12,401 nt of DNA from CAWIUB01 sp963839175 (GTDB taxonomy: Bacteria; Actinomycetota; Actinomycetes; Mycobacteriales; Jatrophihabitantaceae). The notes beneath the pieces were generated by a model, which saw only the letters and a list, made by a program, of their open reading frames with translations, did no database searches and was not told where the DNA came from. The DNA is taken from the NCBI GenBank assembly GCA_963839175.1, contig CAWIUB010000034.1, positions 1 through 12,401 on the forward strand, given 5' to 3'. A program made the position numbers and the translations under genes. Position 1 is the stretch's first letter, and each line of letters opens with the position of its first letter. Below, one piece after another: positions 1 to 6,831 of the stretch.

Positions 1-342
1 GTGTTGTGGTCGATCAATGGCGTTTCGGTCACCGCCGCCGATCTTGTGAAGCGGGCCCGCGCCATGCAGCGGGTGTTCGAGGATCCCGAGCGCGAGGTCT
101 TCGATAGTGCGGAAGCCCCCGGAAGGGTCGCCGTCGCGTTTCGGCTCCGTGGCCGGCAGGTTGGCCCTCTCTCGACGGCGGCCGGAGTGTTGGCCCCGTC
201 CGGGCAGGTCGTGGACCTTCGGGTCATCGACATCCTGACCCTCACCGACGGGCTGATCAGCTGCATCTGGATGGTCGCCGACGAACTCGGTGCGCTCGCC
301 GCGATCAACGCAGTCGCTGTGACGTCGGGACCACGTCAGTAA
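1..342 (+). CDS. SnoaL-like / ester cyclase-type protein (probably 5'-partial)
   Basis: The frame is open from base 1 (GTG) to TAA at 340-342, giving 113 residues. The second half has the pattern of the SnoaL/NTF2-like ester cyclase fold: strands around VAVAFRLRG and GPLST, a glycine/proline turn, then VVDLRVIDILTLTDGLISCIWMV, with LTDG.I..IW as the family-like core and an ELGAL tail. Members are small alpha+beta-barrel proteins that bind hydrophobic ligands. Some are polyketide cyclases, but many have no known reaction. The family usually runs about 130-150 residues and this frame lacks the first helix, so the true start probably lies upstream of the window; the GTG at base 1 may be chance. 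It converges on the minus-strand operon, whose last gene originally ended about 22 bp away. The substrate cannot be told. Confidence 0.65.
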   Translation: MLWSINGVSVTAADLVKRARAMQRVFEDPEREVFDSAEAPGRVAVAFRLRGRQVGPLSTAAGVLAPSGQVVDLRVIDILTLTDGLISCIWMVADELGALAAINAVAVTSGPRQ

Positions 343-416
343 GGATCAACTTTGGCAACGGCCTCACGCTACGCGCGAGCCCGGGCCGGAGGAAGGAGCG
401 AGATCCGTCCGGCGCC

Positions 417-502
417 GATTGTTCCGACCTCGTGATTGTTCCGACCTGACGACTGGATCGCCTGTGGCATAAGGGGTTTCCGGATAAGAGGTCGGAACAA
501 TC
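417..502 (+). repeat. Left end of the mirror element: three 14-bp boxes
   Basis: Boxes lie at 417-430 and 434-447 (both GATTGTTCCGACCT) and at 489-502 (its exact inverse). The first two start 17 bp apart, and a 41-bp spacer separates the second from the third. The spacing is identical to the right end read from the other side. Confidence 0.85.
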
Positions 503-697
503 TGCGCTCGTCGGGCTGATGCTTCCCGCCGCAGATTTCGGAAGGGAGCAGCAAATGCCGGCGGGGCGAACACGGTCCCGACGGATCACGTGGCGGTCGG
601 TTCGACGAGCACATAGGCGATTCCGATGTCGAGGCTGACCCACGCATGCTCGCCGCCCGTGGATCTACGGCTGGCGGCCACCAGCCGCCCGACGCCC

Positions 698-1967
698 TCA
701 TGACCCTCGTTGATGGGTCGTGATTGTTCCGACCTGCTCACCGCCGATCCCTTGCCAGGCAAGCCCATCCACGTCCGCGTCGGAACAATCGTGAGGTCGG
801 AACAATCGGCGATCCGGCAGGGACTGGAGATGATCGACCTCGTCGCTCATCGCGGAGCTGACCTGCCGGAGGAGCGCCCGCAGCTGCGGGAGGTCCCAGG
901 TGTAGGACGCGACAGCCTCGGTGGCGTCGAACAGTCGGCTGGACAGCCGCTCCCGCGTTGCCTGGTAACGCGCCAGCGCCACCGCCTCGGGCACCACCCC
1001 GGTGAGGGTCTCCAGGATTTCGTTGGTGAGCAGTTCGGCGTCCCGCAGTGCGTCGGTCATGCCGTGTGTGGTGAGCGGGTCCTTGAAGTAGCCGGCGTCT
1101 CCGACCAACGCCCGACCCGGCCCCCACGAACGACGCATGAAGCCGGGGATGCCCGCCCAGCCGTGCATCCGGCTGGCCGGCTCGGCCGAAGCGATCCGGT
1201 CTGCCAGGCGGGGGGCGGTTTTGGCGAGCAGTGTGGCGAAGGCGTGCTCCGGTCCCGTCGCGGCGGAGCGCTCGCAGACGGACCGGGGTGGTGCCGACGA
1301 ACACGCAGGTGAGCCCGCCGTTGGTGGGGATGAAGCCGGCCCCGCCACCGACGCCGTAGCCCCACTCGTACCCTGTCGCCCGAGCGTCGGCGTAGTAGCG
1401 GTAGAGGATCGCGCTGCGTGATCTGCCCTGCCGTACGACGGGCGCGCCCGCTTGTTCCGCGACGGTGGATCGAACGCCGTCGGCACCGATCGTGATCGCG
1501 GCCCGCAGGTCGGCGGTCTTCCCCGAACGGTCCAGCACGCGGACGCCACTCACGCGCCCTTGGTCGTCTCGGAGAAGTGCGGTCACCGCGGTGTCATGCC
1601 GCGCGTGCGCCCCCGCCTCGGCGGCCGCGTCCACGAGGATCCGGTCGAGGAGGTGGCGGCGTGGCGCGTAGAGGGCATCGACGCCGGCACCCGGCCGGAT
1701 AGAGACCTGCACGGACTCGCCGTCGGCGTAATGGAACATCGTTCGCCGGATCGGAGGTGTGCTCGGGGCGATCACCTCGCCGAGCAGCCCCCATCGGGAC
1801 AGCTGAAGGACGCCCGCCCGCATGAGGCCGTGGGTCGAGACAGTGTCGGTGCCGTAGGCGGCCCGGTCGAGCAGGGCGACGCGAGCACCTGCGCGTGCTA
1901 GGAGCATCGCTGTCGAGGCTCCTGCGACCCGGCCCCCGACGACGACCACGTCGTAGCCGGTGCTCAT
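698..1967 (-). pseudogene. FAD-dependent monooxygenase (PHBH/geranylgeranyl-reductase type), frameshifted and 3'-interrupted
   Basis: Starts at ATG 1965-1967, overlapping the TGA of the upstream flavoprotein gene as ATGA. The N-terminus has the FAD Rossmann loop (VVVVGGRVAGAS). The middle has the GADGVRS (DG) motif, and the C-terminal part has GDAGYFKDPLTTHGMTDA, the GD motif that contacts the flavin ribityl chain. Such enzymes hydroxylate or reduce aromatic or isoprenoid substrates using NAD(P)H. Near 1250-1270 (after ALRRDGTG) the frame changes; removing one base lets it continue into EHAFATLLAKTAPRLADR. After HLQSLPD, at about 811, the protein runs into the repeat element and stops only at 698-700, adding about 38 foreign residues. 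Joining 811-816 to base 401 gives the short ending LAPSSGPGSRVA with a stop at 364-366, for a restored 397-residue protein, a normal family length. Either a dead gene or, for the frameshift, a sequence error. Confidence 0.75.
722..807 (-). repeat. Right end of the mirror element: three 14-bp boxes
   Basis: Boxes lie at 722-735 (direct), 777-790 (inverted, first two bases GC instead of AG) and 794-807 (inverted, exact). The 17-bp step and 41-bp spacer match the left end. The 41-bp spacers of the two ends are only weakly alike; the best shared core is a GC-T-G then AAGGG pattern at the same offset. Selection therefore seems to have kept the boxes and their spacing rather than the whole arm. Confidence 0.85.
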
Positions 1968-3231
1968 GCTGCTGGCTCCTCGCTGAGCTCGCCCGGTGCG
2001 ATGTCGGTCGAACCTGTCACCAGGTGCCGGGCGACGGTCTGCGCGTCGCGGCGTGCGCCGTGGATGAACCCCGAGTCGCGCCGGTGCTGGAAGCGCTGGC
2101 CGACGATGTACACACCGGGTGCGGGGGTGACGCCTTGGTCCTGCTTGATGCTGCCGTCCGGGGCGATGATGGGGAGCCGAAGCCACGGGTAGTCGGGGCG
2201 GTAGCCAGCGGCGACCAACACGGTGCCGATGCGTTCTTGGGAGAGATCCACGGACGGGGATGGGCGCCGGTACGTCGAGCAGCCGTGGCCGGACCGCTGG
2301 CCAGACCTCGGCGGTGAGGCCGGTGGCCGCGACGTAGTCGTCCACCACGTCGAGCATCCGGTGCATCTGTTCGTCGGCGGCGGCTGCCTTGTCGGCGAGA
2401 TCGGACCGGAACCGTGCTCGGGCTCCTTCCATCCGGTCGAAGCGGCCGACCAGCCGGACTCCGTCGCTCTGCAGAGTCACCAGGTCGAGATCCCGCGCGT
2501 GACCCTCCGGTCCGTGGCCGATCAGCTGCATCGACGGCTCGCGGCGGGCAGCCGCCGGGTCGGGGACCTCGTGGATGGTGCGGGCGAGCCGGCCGGTGAC
2601 GTGCAGCCACCAGAAGATGTCCATGCCTCGATACCGGCGTGGCATCCTGGTGTGTCGACCGACCGCGAGAATCACCTCGCGCCCCGCGCGATTGATCTCG
2701 TCGGCGATCTGCACGCCCGAGGACGAGGCGCCGACTACGAGCACGCCACCTGGCGTGAGCTGAGCAGGGTTGCGGTAGCGGTTGGCAGTGAGCACCTCGG
2801 CTGTGTCCAGGCCGGCGGGCAGGTGCGGCACACCGTGCGGGCCGGTCGCGATGACCACCTGGCGCGCATGCCATGTGCCGCGGTCGGTGACGACCCGATA
2901 TCCCCCGGGAGGATGCCTGGCTGAGCTCCCGCACGGTGGTACCGCTGATAACGGGGGAGCCGAAGGACTCCGCATAGCGTTCCAGGTACCGGACGAACCG
3001 GCTCGCGCTCATGAACCCGTCCGAGTCGGCACCGTCGTCGCGCCACCCCGGCAGCCGGGTCATCCAGTTGGGCGTGAGCAGGCGCAGGGAGTCCCAGCGC
3101 TCGGTTCGCCAACGCTCGGCGACACGGCCGCGGTCGAGCACGACATGGTCGCGGCCGGCCTCGGTGAGCAGCCTGCTTACGGCGAGACCGGCATGGCCGG
3201 CGCCGATCACGACGGTGTCAACGGTGTTCAT
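1964..3231 (-). pseudogene. FMO/CzcO-type flavin-containing monooxygenase, two frameshifts
   Basis: Starts at ATG 3229-3231 with an AGAGG ribosome site just upstream. The N-terminus has the FAD-binding GAGHAGLA loop followed by ERWRTERWDSLRLLTPNW, typical of CzcO-like NAD(P)/FAD-binding monooxygenases. A second Rossmann motif (VLVVGASSSGVQIADE) would bind NADPH. The C-terminus carries VYIVGQRFQHRRDSGFIHG. Three frames must be joined. The first break is near 2902-2915 at a C5 run (after RELSQASSRG, before YRVVTDRGTW). The second is near 2250-2260 at a G4 run (before DLSQERIGTVLVAAGY). In both cases one extra base explains the break. The restored protein has about 421 residues, the usual length. 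Substrates of this family include ketones, amines and sulfides; the one here is unknown. It ends at TGA 1964-1966, coupled to the next monooxygenase. Confidence 0.78.
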
Positions 3232-3250
3232 GACGATCCTCTCGACGCGC

Positions 3251-3285
3251 GGCCGGCCGGAGTGCGAGATCGCGTCCGGCCGGCC
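3251..3285 (-). terminator. Strong GC hairpin between the OsmC-like and FMO genes
   Basis: A perfect 11-bp stem (GGCCGGCCGGA at 3251-3261 with its complement at 3275-3285) and a 13-nt loop sit in the 76-bp gap between the OsmC stop and the FMO start. There is no T-run on either strand. It could be a rho-independent-like terminator of the GC-only actinomycete kind, or a processing or stabilising hairpin that sets different levels for the two halves of the operon. Confidence 0.5.
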
Positions 3286-3307
3286 CGGGCGGGTGTGTGG
3301 TCGGCGG

Positions 3308-3880
3308 TCAGCCGGTGACCACGTCGATGACGACGGGCGTCGGGTTGGTGAGCGCGTCGTACACGGCGGAGCGACGGCGGGACTGCTCGACGAGGCCGCG
3401 CAGCGTCGCGTCGTCGGCGTCGCCCTCGATGTGGAAGCTGACCCGGATCTGCTCGTAGCCGTTGCGCACCGATCCGTCGGACAGGCCGAGGATCCCGAGC
3501 AGGTCGATGTCGCCCTCGACCGTGGAGGTGACCTTGGTCAGCTCGACGCCGCGTGCGGCGGCGATGTTGGCGATGCCGGCGGTCAGGCAGGCGGCGATGG
3601 CGTGCAGCAGGTACTCCACGGGCGTCGGGGCGTTGTCGGCGCCGACGAGAACCGCGGGGTGGTCGAAGTCGAGCACGGTGTCGGTGTTGTGCTGCATCTC
3701 CTGCATGGCGCCGTAGAACCCGGATGCGGTGGAGCGGCTGTGCGTTCCGGTCAACCAGGTGTTGCTGGCGCGGAACTGGAACTTGGCGATCTCGTTCTGG
3801 CCCTTGACGGCGTCGAGGGTGGCGAACAGCGTCGCCACGTCCACTCCGTTGCGGTGCGGGCTCTCGGTGGTGCTGGTCAT
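3308..3880 (-). CDS. OsmC-family protein, 190 aa
   Basis: OsmC/Ohr-fold protein. It begins at ATG 3878-3880 behind a good GGAGG site (about 3886-3890, minus strand). The N-terminal third has FQFRASNTWLTGTHSRST, the entry strand pattern of the actinobacterial OsmC branch. PTPVEYLLHAIAACLTAG (about residues 85-102) is the helix with the peroxidatic cysteine, C98, which is the only cysteine in the protein. OsmC and Ohr enzymes reduce organic or fatty-acid hydroperoxides using two cysteines. Here the resolving position (RRRSAVYDALTNP, S171) is serine, so a classical two-cysteine peroxidase cycle is unlikely. It could use an external thiol or have a different role. It sits 54 bp after the hydratase gene and 76 bp before the flavoprotein gene on the same strand, so it is probably co-transcribed. 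Confidence 0.85.
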   Translation of the reverse strand: MTSTTESPHRNGVDVATLFATLDAVKGQNEIAKFQFRASNTWLTGTHSRSTASGFYGAMQEMQHNTDTVLDFDHPAVLVGADNAPTPVEYLLHAIAACLTAGIANIAAARGVELTKVTSTVEGDIDLLGILGLSDGSVRNGYEQIRVSFHIEGDADDATLRGLVEQSRRRSAVYDALTNPTPVVIDVVTG

Positions 3881-3934
3881 GGATCCTCCATGGTCGGGCC
3901 GGTCTCCCGGCGTGGTGTGTTGTGGTGCGGGACG

Positions 3935-4396
3935 CTAGGAGGCGCGGCTTCCCGCGGCCTTCCCTGCGCCTTCCGCCGAGATCTGCTCGGCGACGGTGGG
4001 GTCGCGCCAGACGACTGCCGTGCCGTCCAGGACGGTGACACCGTCCTGGTTCGAGATGTGCGTCGCGAGAGTCGTGACCGGTTTGTCTGCCCGGGTGCCC
4101 GTGACCGTCGCCTCCGCGGTGATCACGTCACCGGGACGGACCGGCGCGAGGAAACGCCAGGCCACTTCGAGAAAGACGCTGCCCGGCCCGGGAAGCTGCT
4201 CGGCGACGAGCGCATTGAGCAGGCCGGTGGTGACGCCGCCTTGCACGACGATCCCGCCGAAGCGGCTGGTTTTGGCCACCTCGTCGTCGTAGTGGATCGG
4301 GTTGCGGTCGCCGGTGATCTCGGTGAACAGCTCGATGTCCCGATGCGTGACGGTGCGGGTGCGGCGCGCGACGGTGCCGATCTGTGGACTGGTCAT
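3935..4396 (-). CDS. MaoC-like (R)-specific hydratase, hotdog fold, 153 aa
   Basis: Single hotdog-domain protein. The hallmark hydratase-2 motif is at residues 29-36 (GDRNPIHY), with the catalytic Asp and His predicted at D30 and H35, followed by FGGIVVQGG. MaoC-like enzymes of this type hydrate trans-2-enoyl-CoA or enoyl-thioester substrates to (R)-3-hydroxyacyl forms. Later strands (RFLAPVRPGDVITAEATVTG) fit the family. The frame is open upstream to ATG 4528, which would add 44 low-complexity residues unlike the family, so ATG 4394-4396 is preferred although its ribosome site is weak. It is the first gene of the minus-strand run, facing azlC across a 228-bp divergent region. The C-terminal tail (AEGAGKAAGSRAS) is probably disordered. 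Confidence 0.85.
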   Translation of the reverse strand: MTSPQIGTVARRTRTVTHRDIELFTEITGDRNPIHYDDEVAKTSRFGGIVVQGGVTTGLLNALVAEQLPGPGSVFLEVAWRFLAPVRPGDVITAEATVTGTRADKPVTTLATHISNQDGVTVLDGTAVVWRDPTVAEQISAEGAGKAAGSRAS

Positions 4397-4428
4397 GCCG
4401 CTGAACGATGCTCGGCGCACCTTCCGCG

Positions 4429-4461
4429 GGCCTTCCCCCGGGTCATTGCCGCAGGAAGGCC
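4429..4461 (-). promoter_or_regulatory. Hairpin in the upstream region of the hydratase operon
   Basis: GGCCTTCC at 4429-4436 pairs perfectly with GGAAGGCC at 4454-4461 across a 17-nt loop. It lies 33 bp upstream of the preferred start of the minus-strand operon, so it may be in its leader or form an operator. Function is inferred from position only. Confidence 0.35.
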
Positions 4462-4491
4462 GAGGGACGTCGGCATCAGCACGGTGGGATC

Positions 4492-4505
4492 CGACGACGT
4501 CGTCG
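4492..4505. promoter_or_regulatory. 14-bp perfect palindrome between divergent operons (candidate operator)
   Basis: CGACGACGTCGTCG is self-complementary and lies midway between the hydratase start (4396, minus) and azlC (4625, plus). A dimeric regulator such as a TetR-, MarR- or GntR-type protein could bind there and control both directions. GC-rich palindromes also arise by chance, so this is only a candidate. I see no convincing -35/-10 pair nearby. Confidence 0.35.
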
Positions 4506-4624
4506 TGTGCCGATCGCGATGCAGTCACGGAAGTGCCTTTCGCCCTGGTGGATTGCGGTGCAGCCGTGACTATGCGCCGGCACTGAATCGCTGAACTTGG
4601 AGATCCTGTGGAGGTTCGCTGGAG

Positions 4625-5443
4625 ATGGACAGCCGGAATGACTCAAGAAATCGCCACCCGGTCGTCATGACCCGGCGCGCCGTTGCGGCGAGGCTCGATG
4701 CCGTGACCACCACCGATCAGCAGATCCGGCCGGATACCGCCCGAAAACGTGCCGGCACGACGCGCGGCGCCAACAGCGCGCGCAACGATGCCGTGCGTGA
4801 CGTGCTCACCGTCGCGCCGGGCATATTGCCGTTCGGCCTGGCGCTCGGCATCGTCATCGCGTCGACGTCCATGGGCGACGCCGCAGGGTTCCTCGGCGCT
4901 CCGCTGGTGTACGGCGGCAGCGCCCAGCTGACGGCGACCACGATGTTCCAGCAAGGCGCCGGCCTGCTCGCGGTGGTCGGCTCAGCGGTGACGGTGAACG
5001 CGCGACTGTTGCTGTACAGCGCGTCGCTTGCGCCCCGATTCAGCGCGCAACCGAGGTGGTTCCGCCTGACGGCCCCGCACTTCATCATCGACCAGACGTA
5101 TCTGTCGGCGCTCGGCCGGCCGGGCCATGCCGGGCGGCGGTTCCGCACGTACTGGTTGTGGCTGGGGTTGGGTGTGATGGCCGTATGGTCGGCTGCCGTC
5201 GGCACGGGAGTGCTCATCGGGCCGCGGCTGCCGTCTCTGCCGCATCTCGCTCTGGCGGGTACGGCCTTGTTCGTCGGGATGCTGATGCCGCGCGTGTGCG
5301 ATCGGCCCAGTGTCGCTGCGGCGATCACCGCCGGAGCGGTGGCGCCGCTCGCTGCGCAGGTCGCCCCCTCCATCGCCGTCGTTGCCGGGACGGCCGCCGG
5401 AATGGTCGCGGGTATGGCCGCCAGAAGGGAACCATCGAGATGA
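4625..5443 (+). CDS. azlC: AzlC-family amino-acid exporter, large subunit
   Basis: Integral membrane protein of 272 residues. After about 50 polar N-terminal residues comes the family core: APGILPFGLALGIVIA, then LVYGGSAQLTATTMF, NARLLLYSASLAP, HFIIDQTYLSA, and further hydrophobic segments to the end. AzlC works with the small protein AzlD to export branched-chain amino acids or toxic analogues. ATG 4625 has GGAGG at 4610-4614 with a 10-nt gap. Internal starts at 4667 (ATG) or 4703 (GTG) would remove part of an N-terminus that is longer than usual in the family. The stop overlaps the azlD start (ATGA at 5440-5443), so the two are translationally coupled. The specific substrate is not evident from sequence. 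Confidence 0.9.
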   Translation: MDSRNDSRNRHPVVMTRRAVAARLDAVTTTDQQIRPDTARKRAGTTRGANSARNDAVRDVLTVAPGILPFGLALGIVIASTSMGDAAGFLGAPLVYGGSAQLTATTMFQQGAGLLAVVGSAVTVNARLLLYSASLAPRFSAQPRWFRLTAPHFIIDQTYLSALGRPGHAGRRFRTYWLWLGLGVMAVWSAAVGTGVLIGPRLPSLPHLALAGTALFVGMLMPRVCDRPSVAAAITAGAVAPLAAQVAPSIAVVAGTAAGMVAGMAARREPSR

Positions 5444-5760
5444 TCGGGTTCATGCCCCTGCTGCTGCTCGCCGCCGCGTGCTGGTTGGTACGAGTGACGT
5501 TCATCGTGTTCGTGCCGGCGGAACGGCTGCCTGGTCGCATCACCGCGGCCCTGAGTCAGGTGGCCCCGGCGGTGCTGGCCTCGCTGGTCTCGGTCGAGAC
5601 GGTCGGCGTGGTTCGCGACGGCGCCCCGGTCGCCGGGCTGGCGTCGCTGGGTTGCGTGGCCGCAATCGCCGTGGTGGCGTACGTGCGTCCGAGCCTGACC
5701 GTCAGCGCCGGTCTCGGCCTCGCAGCTGTGCTGCTGATCGACCTGGTCCTCGTGTCGTGA
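5440..5760 (+). CDS. azlD: AzlD-family small exporter subunit, 106 aa
   Basis: Small membrane protein made almost entirely of hydrophobic helices: MPLLLLAAACWLVRVTFIVF at the start, then VAPAVLASLVSV, LASLGCVAAIAVVAYV and LGLAAVLLIDLVLVS. The size and the PAVLASLVSVETV-type segment fit AzlD, the partner AzlC needs for amino-acid export. The start at 5440 overlaps the azlC stop by 4 nt, with AGAAGGGA at about 5423-5430 as ribosome site inside azlC. Its own stop (5758-5760) overlaps an in-frame GTG (5757) of the next gene. Confidence 0.88.
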   Translation: MIGFMPLLLLAAACWLVRVTFIVFVPAERLPGRITAALSQVAPAVLASLVSVETVGVVRDGAPVAGLASLGCVAAIAVVAYVRPSLTVSAGLGLAAVLLIDLVLVS

Positions 5761-5777
5761 CACATCCAGCTGGTCGC

Positions 5778-6791
5778 ATGACCGAGGCACAGGCCACGGA
5801 CCTGATGCGGTTCGCCGAGAAAGCCGGACCGGCGCTCAGGGGCCTCGACGCGGCGCAATGGCGTGAACGCCTGGACAGCCGTTACGGCGAGTGCGAGTCG
5901 GCACTGCGCTGGTTCCTCGACCATGGATGGGCCGACGAAGGGCTCCGGCTTGCGCTCGCGCTGGCCGACTTCTGGCAGTACACGGACCGGGTCAGCGAGG
6001 GTCGCGGGTGGCTTGATCAGATACTGCTCGCTCGGACGACCGAAGACACCCTTGGGGCGGAGGCGTTGTTCCAGGCCGGCCTGCTCGCCTTTTGGCAGGG
6101 TGACAACGAGGCGGCTTTGGCCCTGCATCGTCGCAGCCTCGGCCTTGCCCGGCGGCTGGGCGAGCCGACCGCGATCGCGGTCGCGCTCACCGGTCTGGCC
6201 AGGGTGGAGTTGCGGAGGGACATCGACCGCGCCCGGACGTTATGCCTAGAGGCTCTGGCCGTCGTCGACGGGACCGCCGACCGGCGTGGACGCGCCAACT
6301 CGCTGCATGTGCTCGGCGTCGCCGCTCAGATGAGCGGTCATTACCCGGAGGCGCGCGACTGGATGTCGCGACGGCTCGAACTCGCCCGGGAGATGGGCGA
6401 TCTTCGCGGGGTGGCAGCAGAAGCCGGAAATCTGAGCGTGGTCCAGCAGCGACTGGGCAACCTGCCCAGGGCCCAGGACCTGGCCGAAGAAAGCCTGCGC
6501 GTCGCGGACCGGCTCGGTGATACGTGGCTCATCCCGTACTGCCTCAACAGCCTGGCCGCAATCGCTGTCGCGAGTCATGACTTCGAGCGGGCCGCGACGC
6601 TGCTGTCGGCGGCTGACCGGATGGTGACAGAGCAGGGCGCCGCTTGGCCGCCGGACGAAGGGCCGCACTTCGAGCACAGCCGGGCCGCCGCTGCGCAGGC
6701 ACTCGACCCCGCCGCGTTCCAGCAGGTCTGGTCGACCGGACGGTTGCTGTCCGTCGACGAAGCCGTCAGCTACGCGCTCGGATCGGCGTAG
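5778..6791 (+). CDS. TPR-repeat protein resembling the C-terminal arm of AfsR/LuxR-type ATPase regulators
   Basis: A soluble 337-residue protein of repeated helix pairs. The N-terminal stretch (FAEKAGPALRGLDAAQWRER, then ALRWFLDHG, LRLALALADFWQYTDRVSEG and RGWLDQIL) is the pattern normally found just after the NB-ARC ATPase of large multidomain regulators. TPR units follow, for example LALHRRSLGLARRLGEPTAI, ARDWMSRRLELAREMGDLRG and AQDLAEESLRVADRLGDTWL. There is no ATPase, DNA-binding or cyclase domain, so it is a free-standing TPR arm, probably a protein-protein adaptor. ATG 5778 is chosen; GTG 5757, overlapping the azlD stop, would add seven residues. Neither has a clear ribosome site, so translational coupling to azlD is likely. 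It ends 40 bp before the winged-helix/hydrolase gene, its likely partner. Confidence 0.75.
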   Translation: MTEAQATDLMRFAEKAGPALRGLDAAQWRERLDSRYGECESALRWFLDHGWADEGLRLALALADFWQYTDRVSEGRGWLDQILLARTTEDTLGAEALFQAGLLAFWQGDNEAALALHRRSLGLARRLGEPTAIAVALTGLARVELRRDIDRARTLCLEALAVVDGTADRRGRANSLHVLGVAAQMSGHYPEARDWMSRRLELAREMGDLRGVAAEAGNLSVVQQRLGNLPRAQDLAEESLRVADRLGDTWLIPYCLNSLAAIAVASHDFERAATLLSAADRMVTEQGAAWPPDEGPHFEHSRAAAAQALDPAAFQQVWSTGRLLSVDEAVSYALGSA

Positions 6792-6831
6792 CGAAGGGCC
6801 AATACCTGGTGCGCCGTGCGACTATCGTGAC

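Larger units (their letters stand above)
408..810. mobile_element. About 400-bp non-coding insertion with mirrored multi-box ends (MITE-like; possibly a deletion derivative)
   Basis: Six copies of a 14-bp box, GATTGTTCCGACCT, lie here. They are direct at 417-430 and 434-447, inverted at 489-502, direct at 722-735, and inverted at 777-790 (two mismatches) and 794-807. Read inward from each side the layout is the same: two boxes 17 bp apart, 41 bp of other sequence, then one inverted box. Each end is therefore an 86-bp mirror image of the other, and the shared outer border is CGCCGATTGTTCCGACCTC (413-431 and 793-811). No transposase lies inside. GATCCG occurs at 402-407 and 811-816 and could be the target duplication; TCCGGC at 408-413 and 813-818 is an alternative that moves the borders by 2-6 bp. 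Multiple repeated transposase-binding sites at the ends are known in IS21-family and Tn7/Tn552-type elements. Assignment to any family is inference. Confidence 0.6.

Noticed and set aside
417..807. CRISPR-like array or iteron origin from the repeated 14-bp boxes
   Set aside because: There are only three copies per side, in both orientations, with unequal spacing, no cas genes and no replication gene. The mirrored layout fits element ends better.
738..2975. A single 745-residue minus-strand protein
   Set aside because: It is an artefact of two frameshifted genes. The frame joins the middle of the FMO gene, an out-of-frame stretch, the start of the second monooxygenase and then a nonsense Arg/Gly/Pro-rich tail. 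Motifs show two proteins with an ATGA junction at 1964-1967.
3935..4528. Longer hydratase from ATG 4528
   Set aside because: The extra 44 residues are not like the hydratase family and would span the hairpin and palindrome of the divergent control region.
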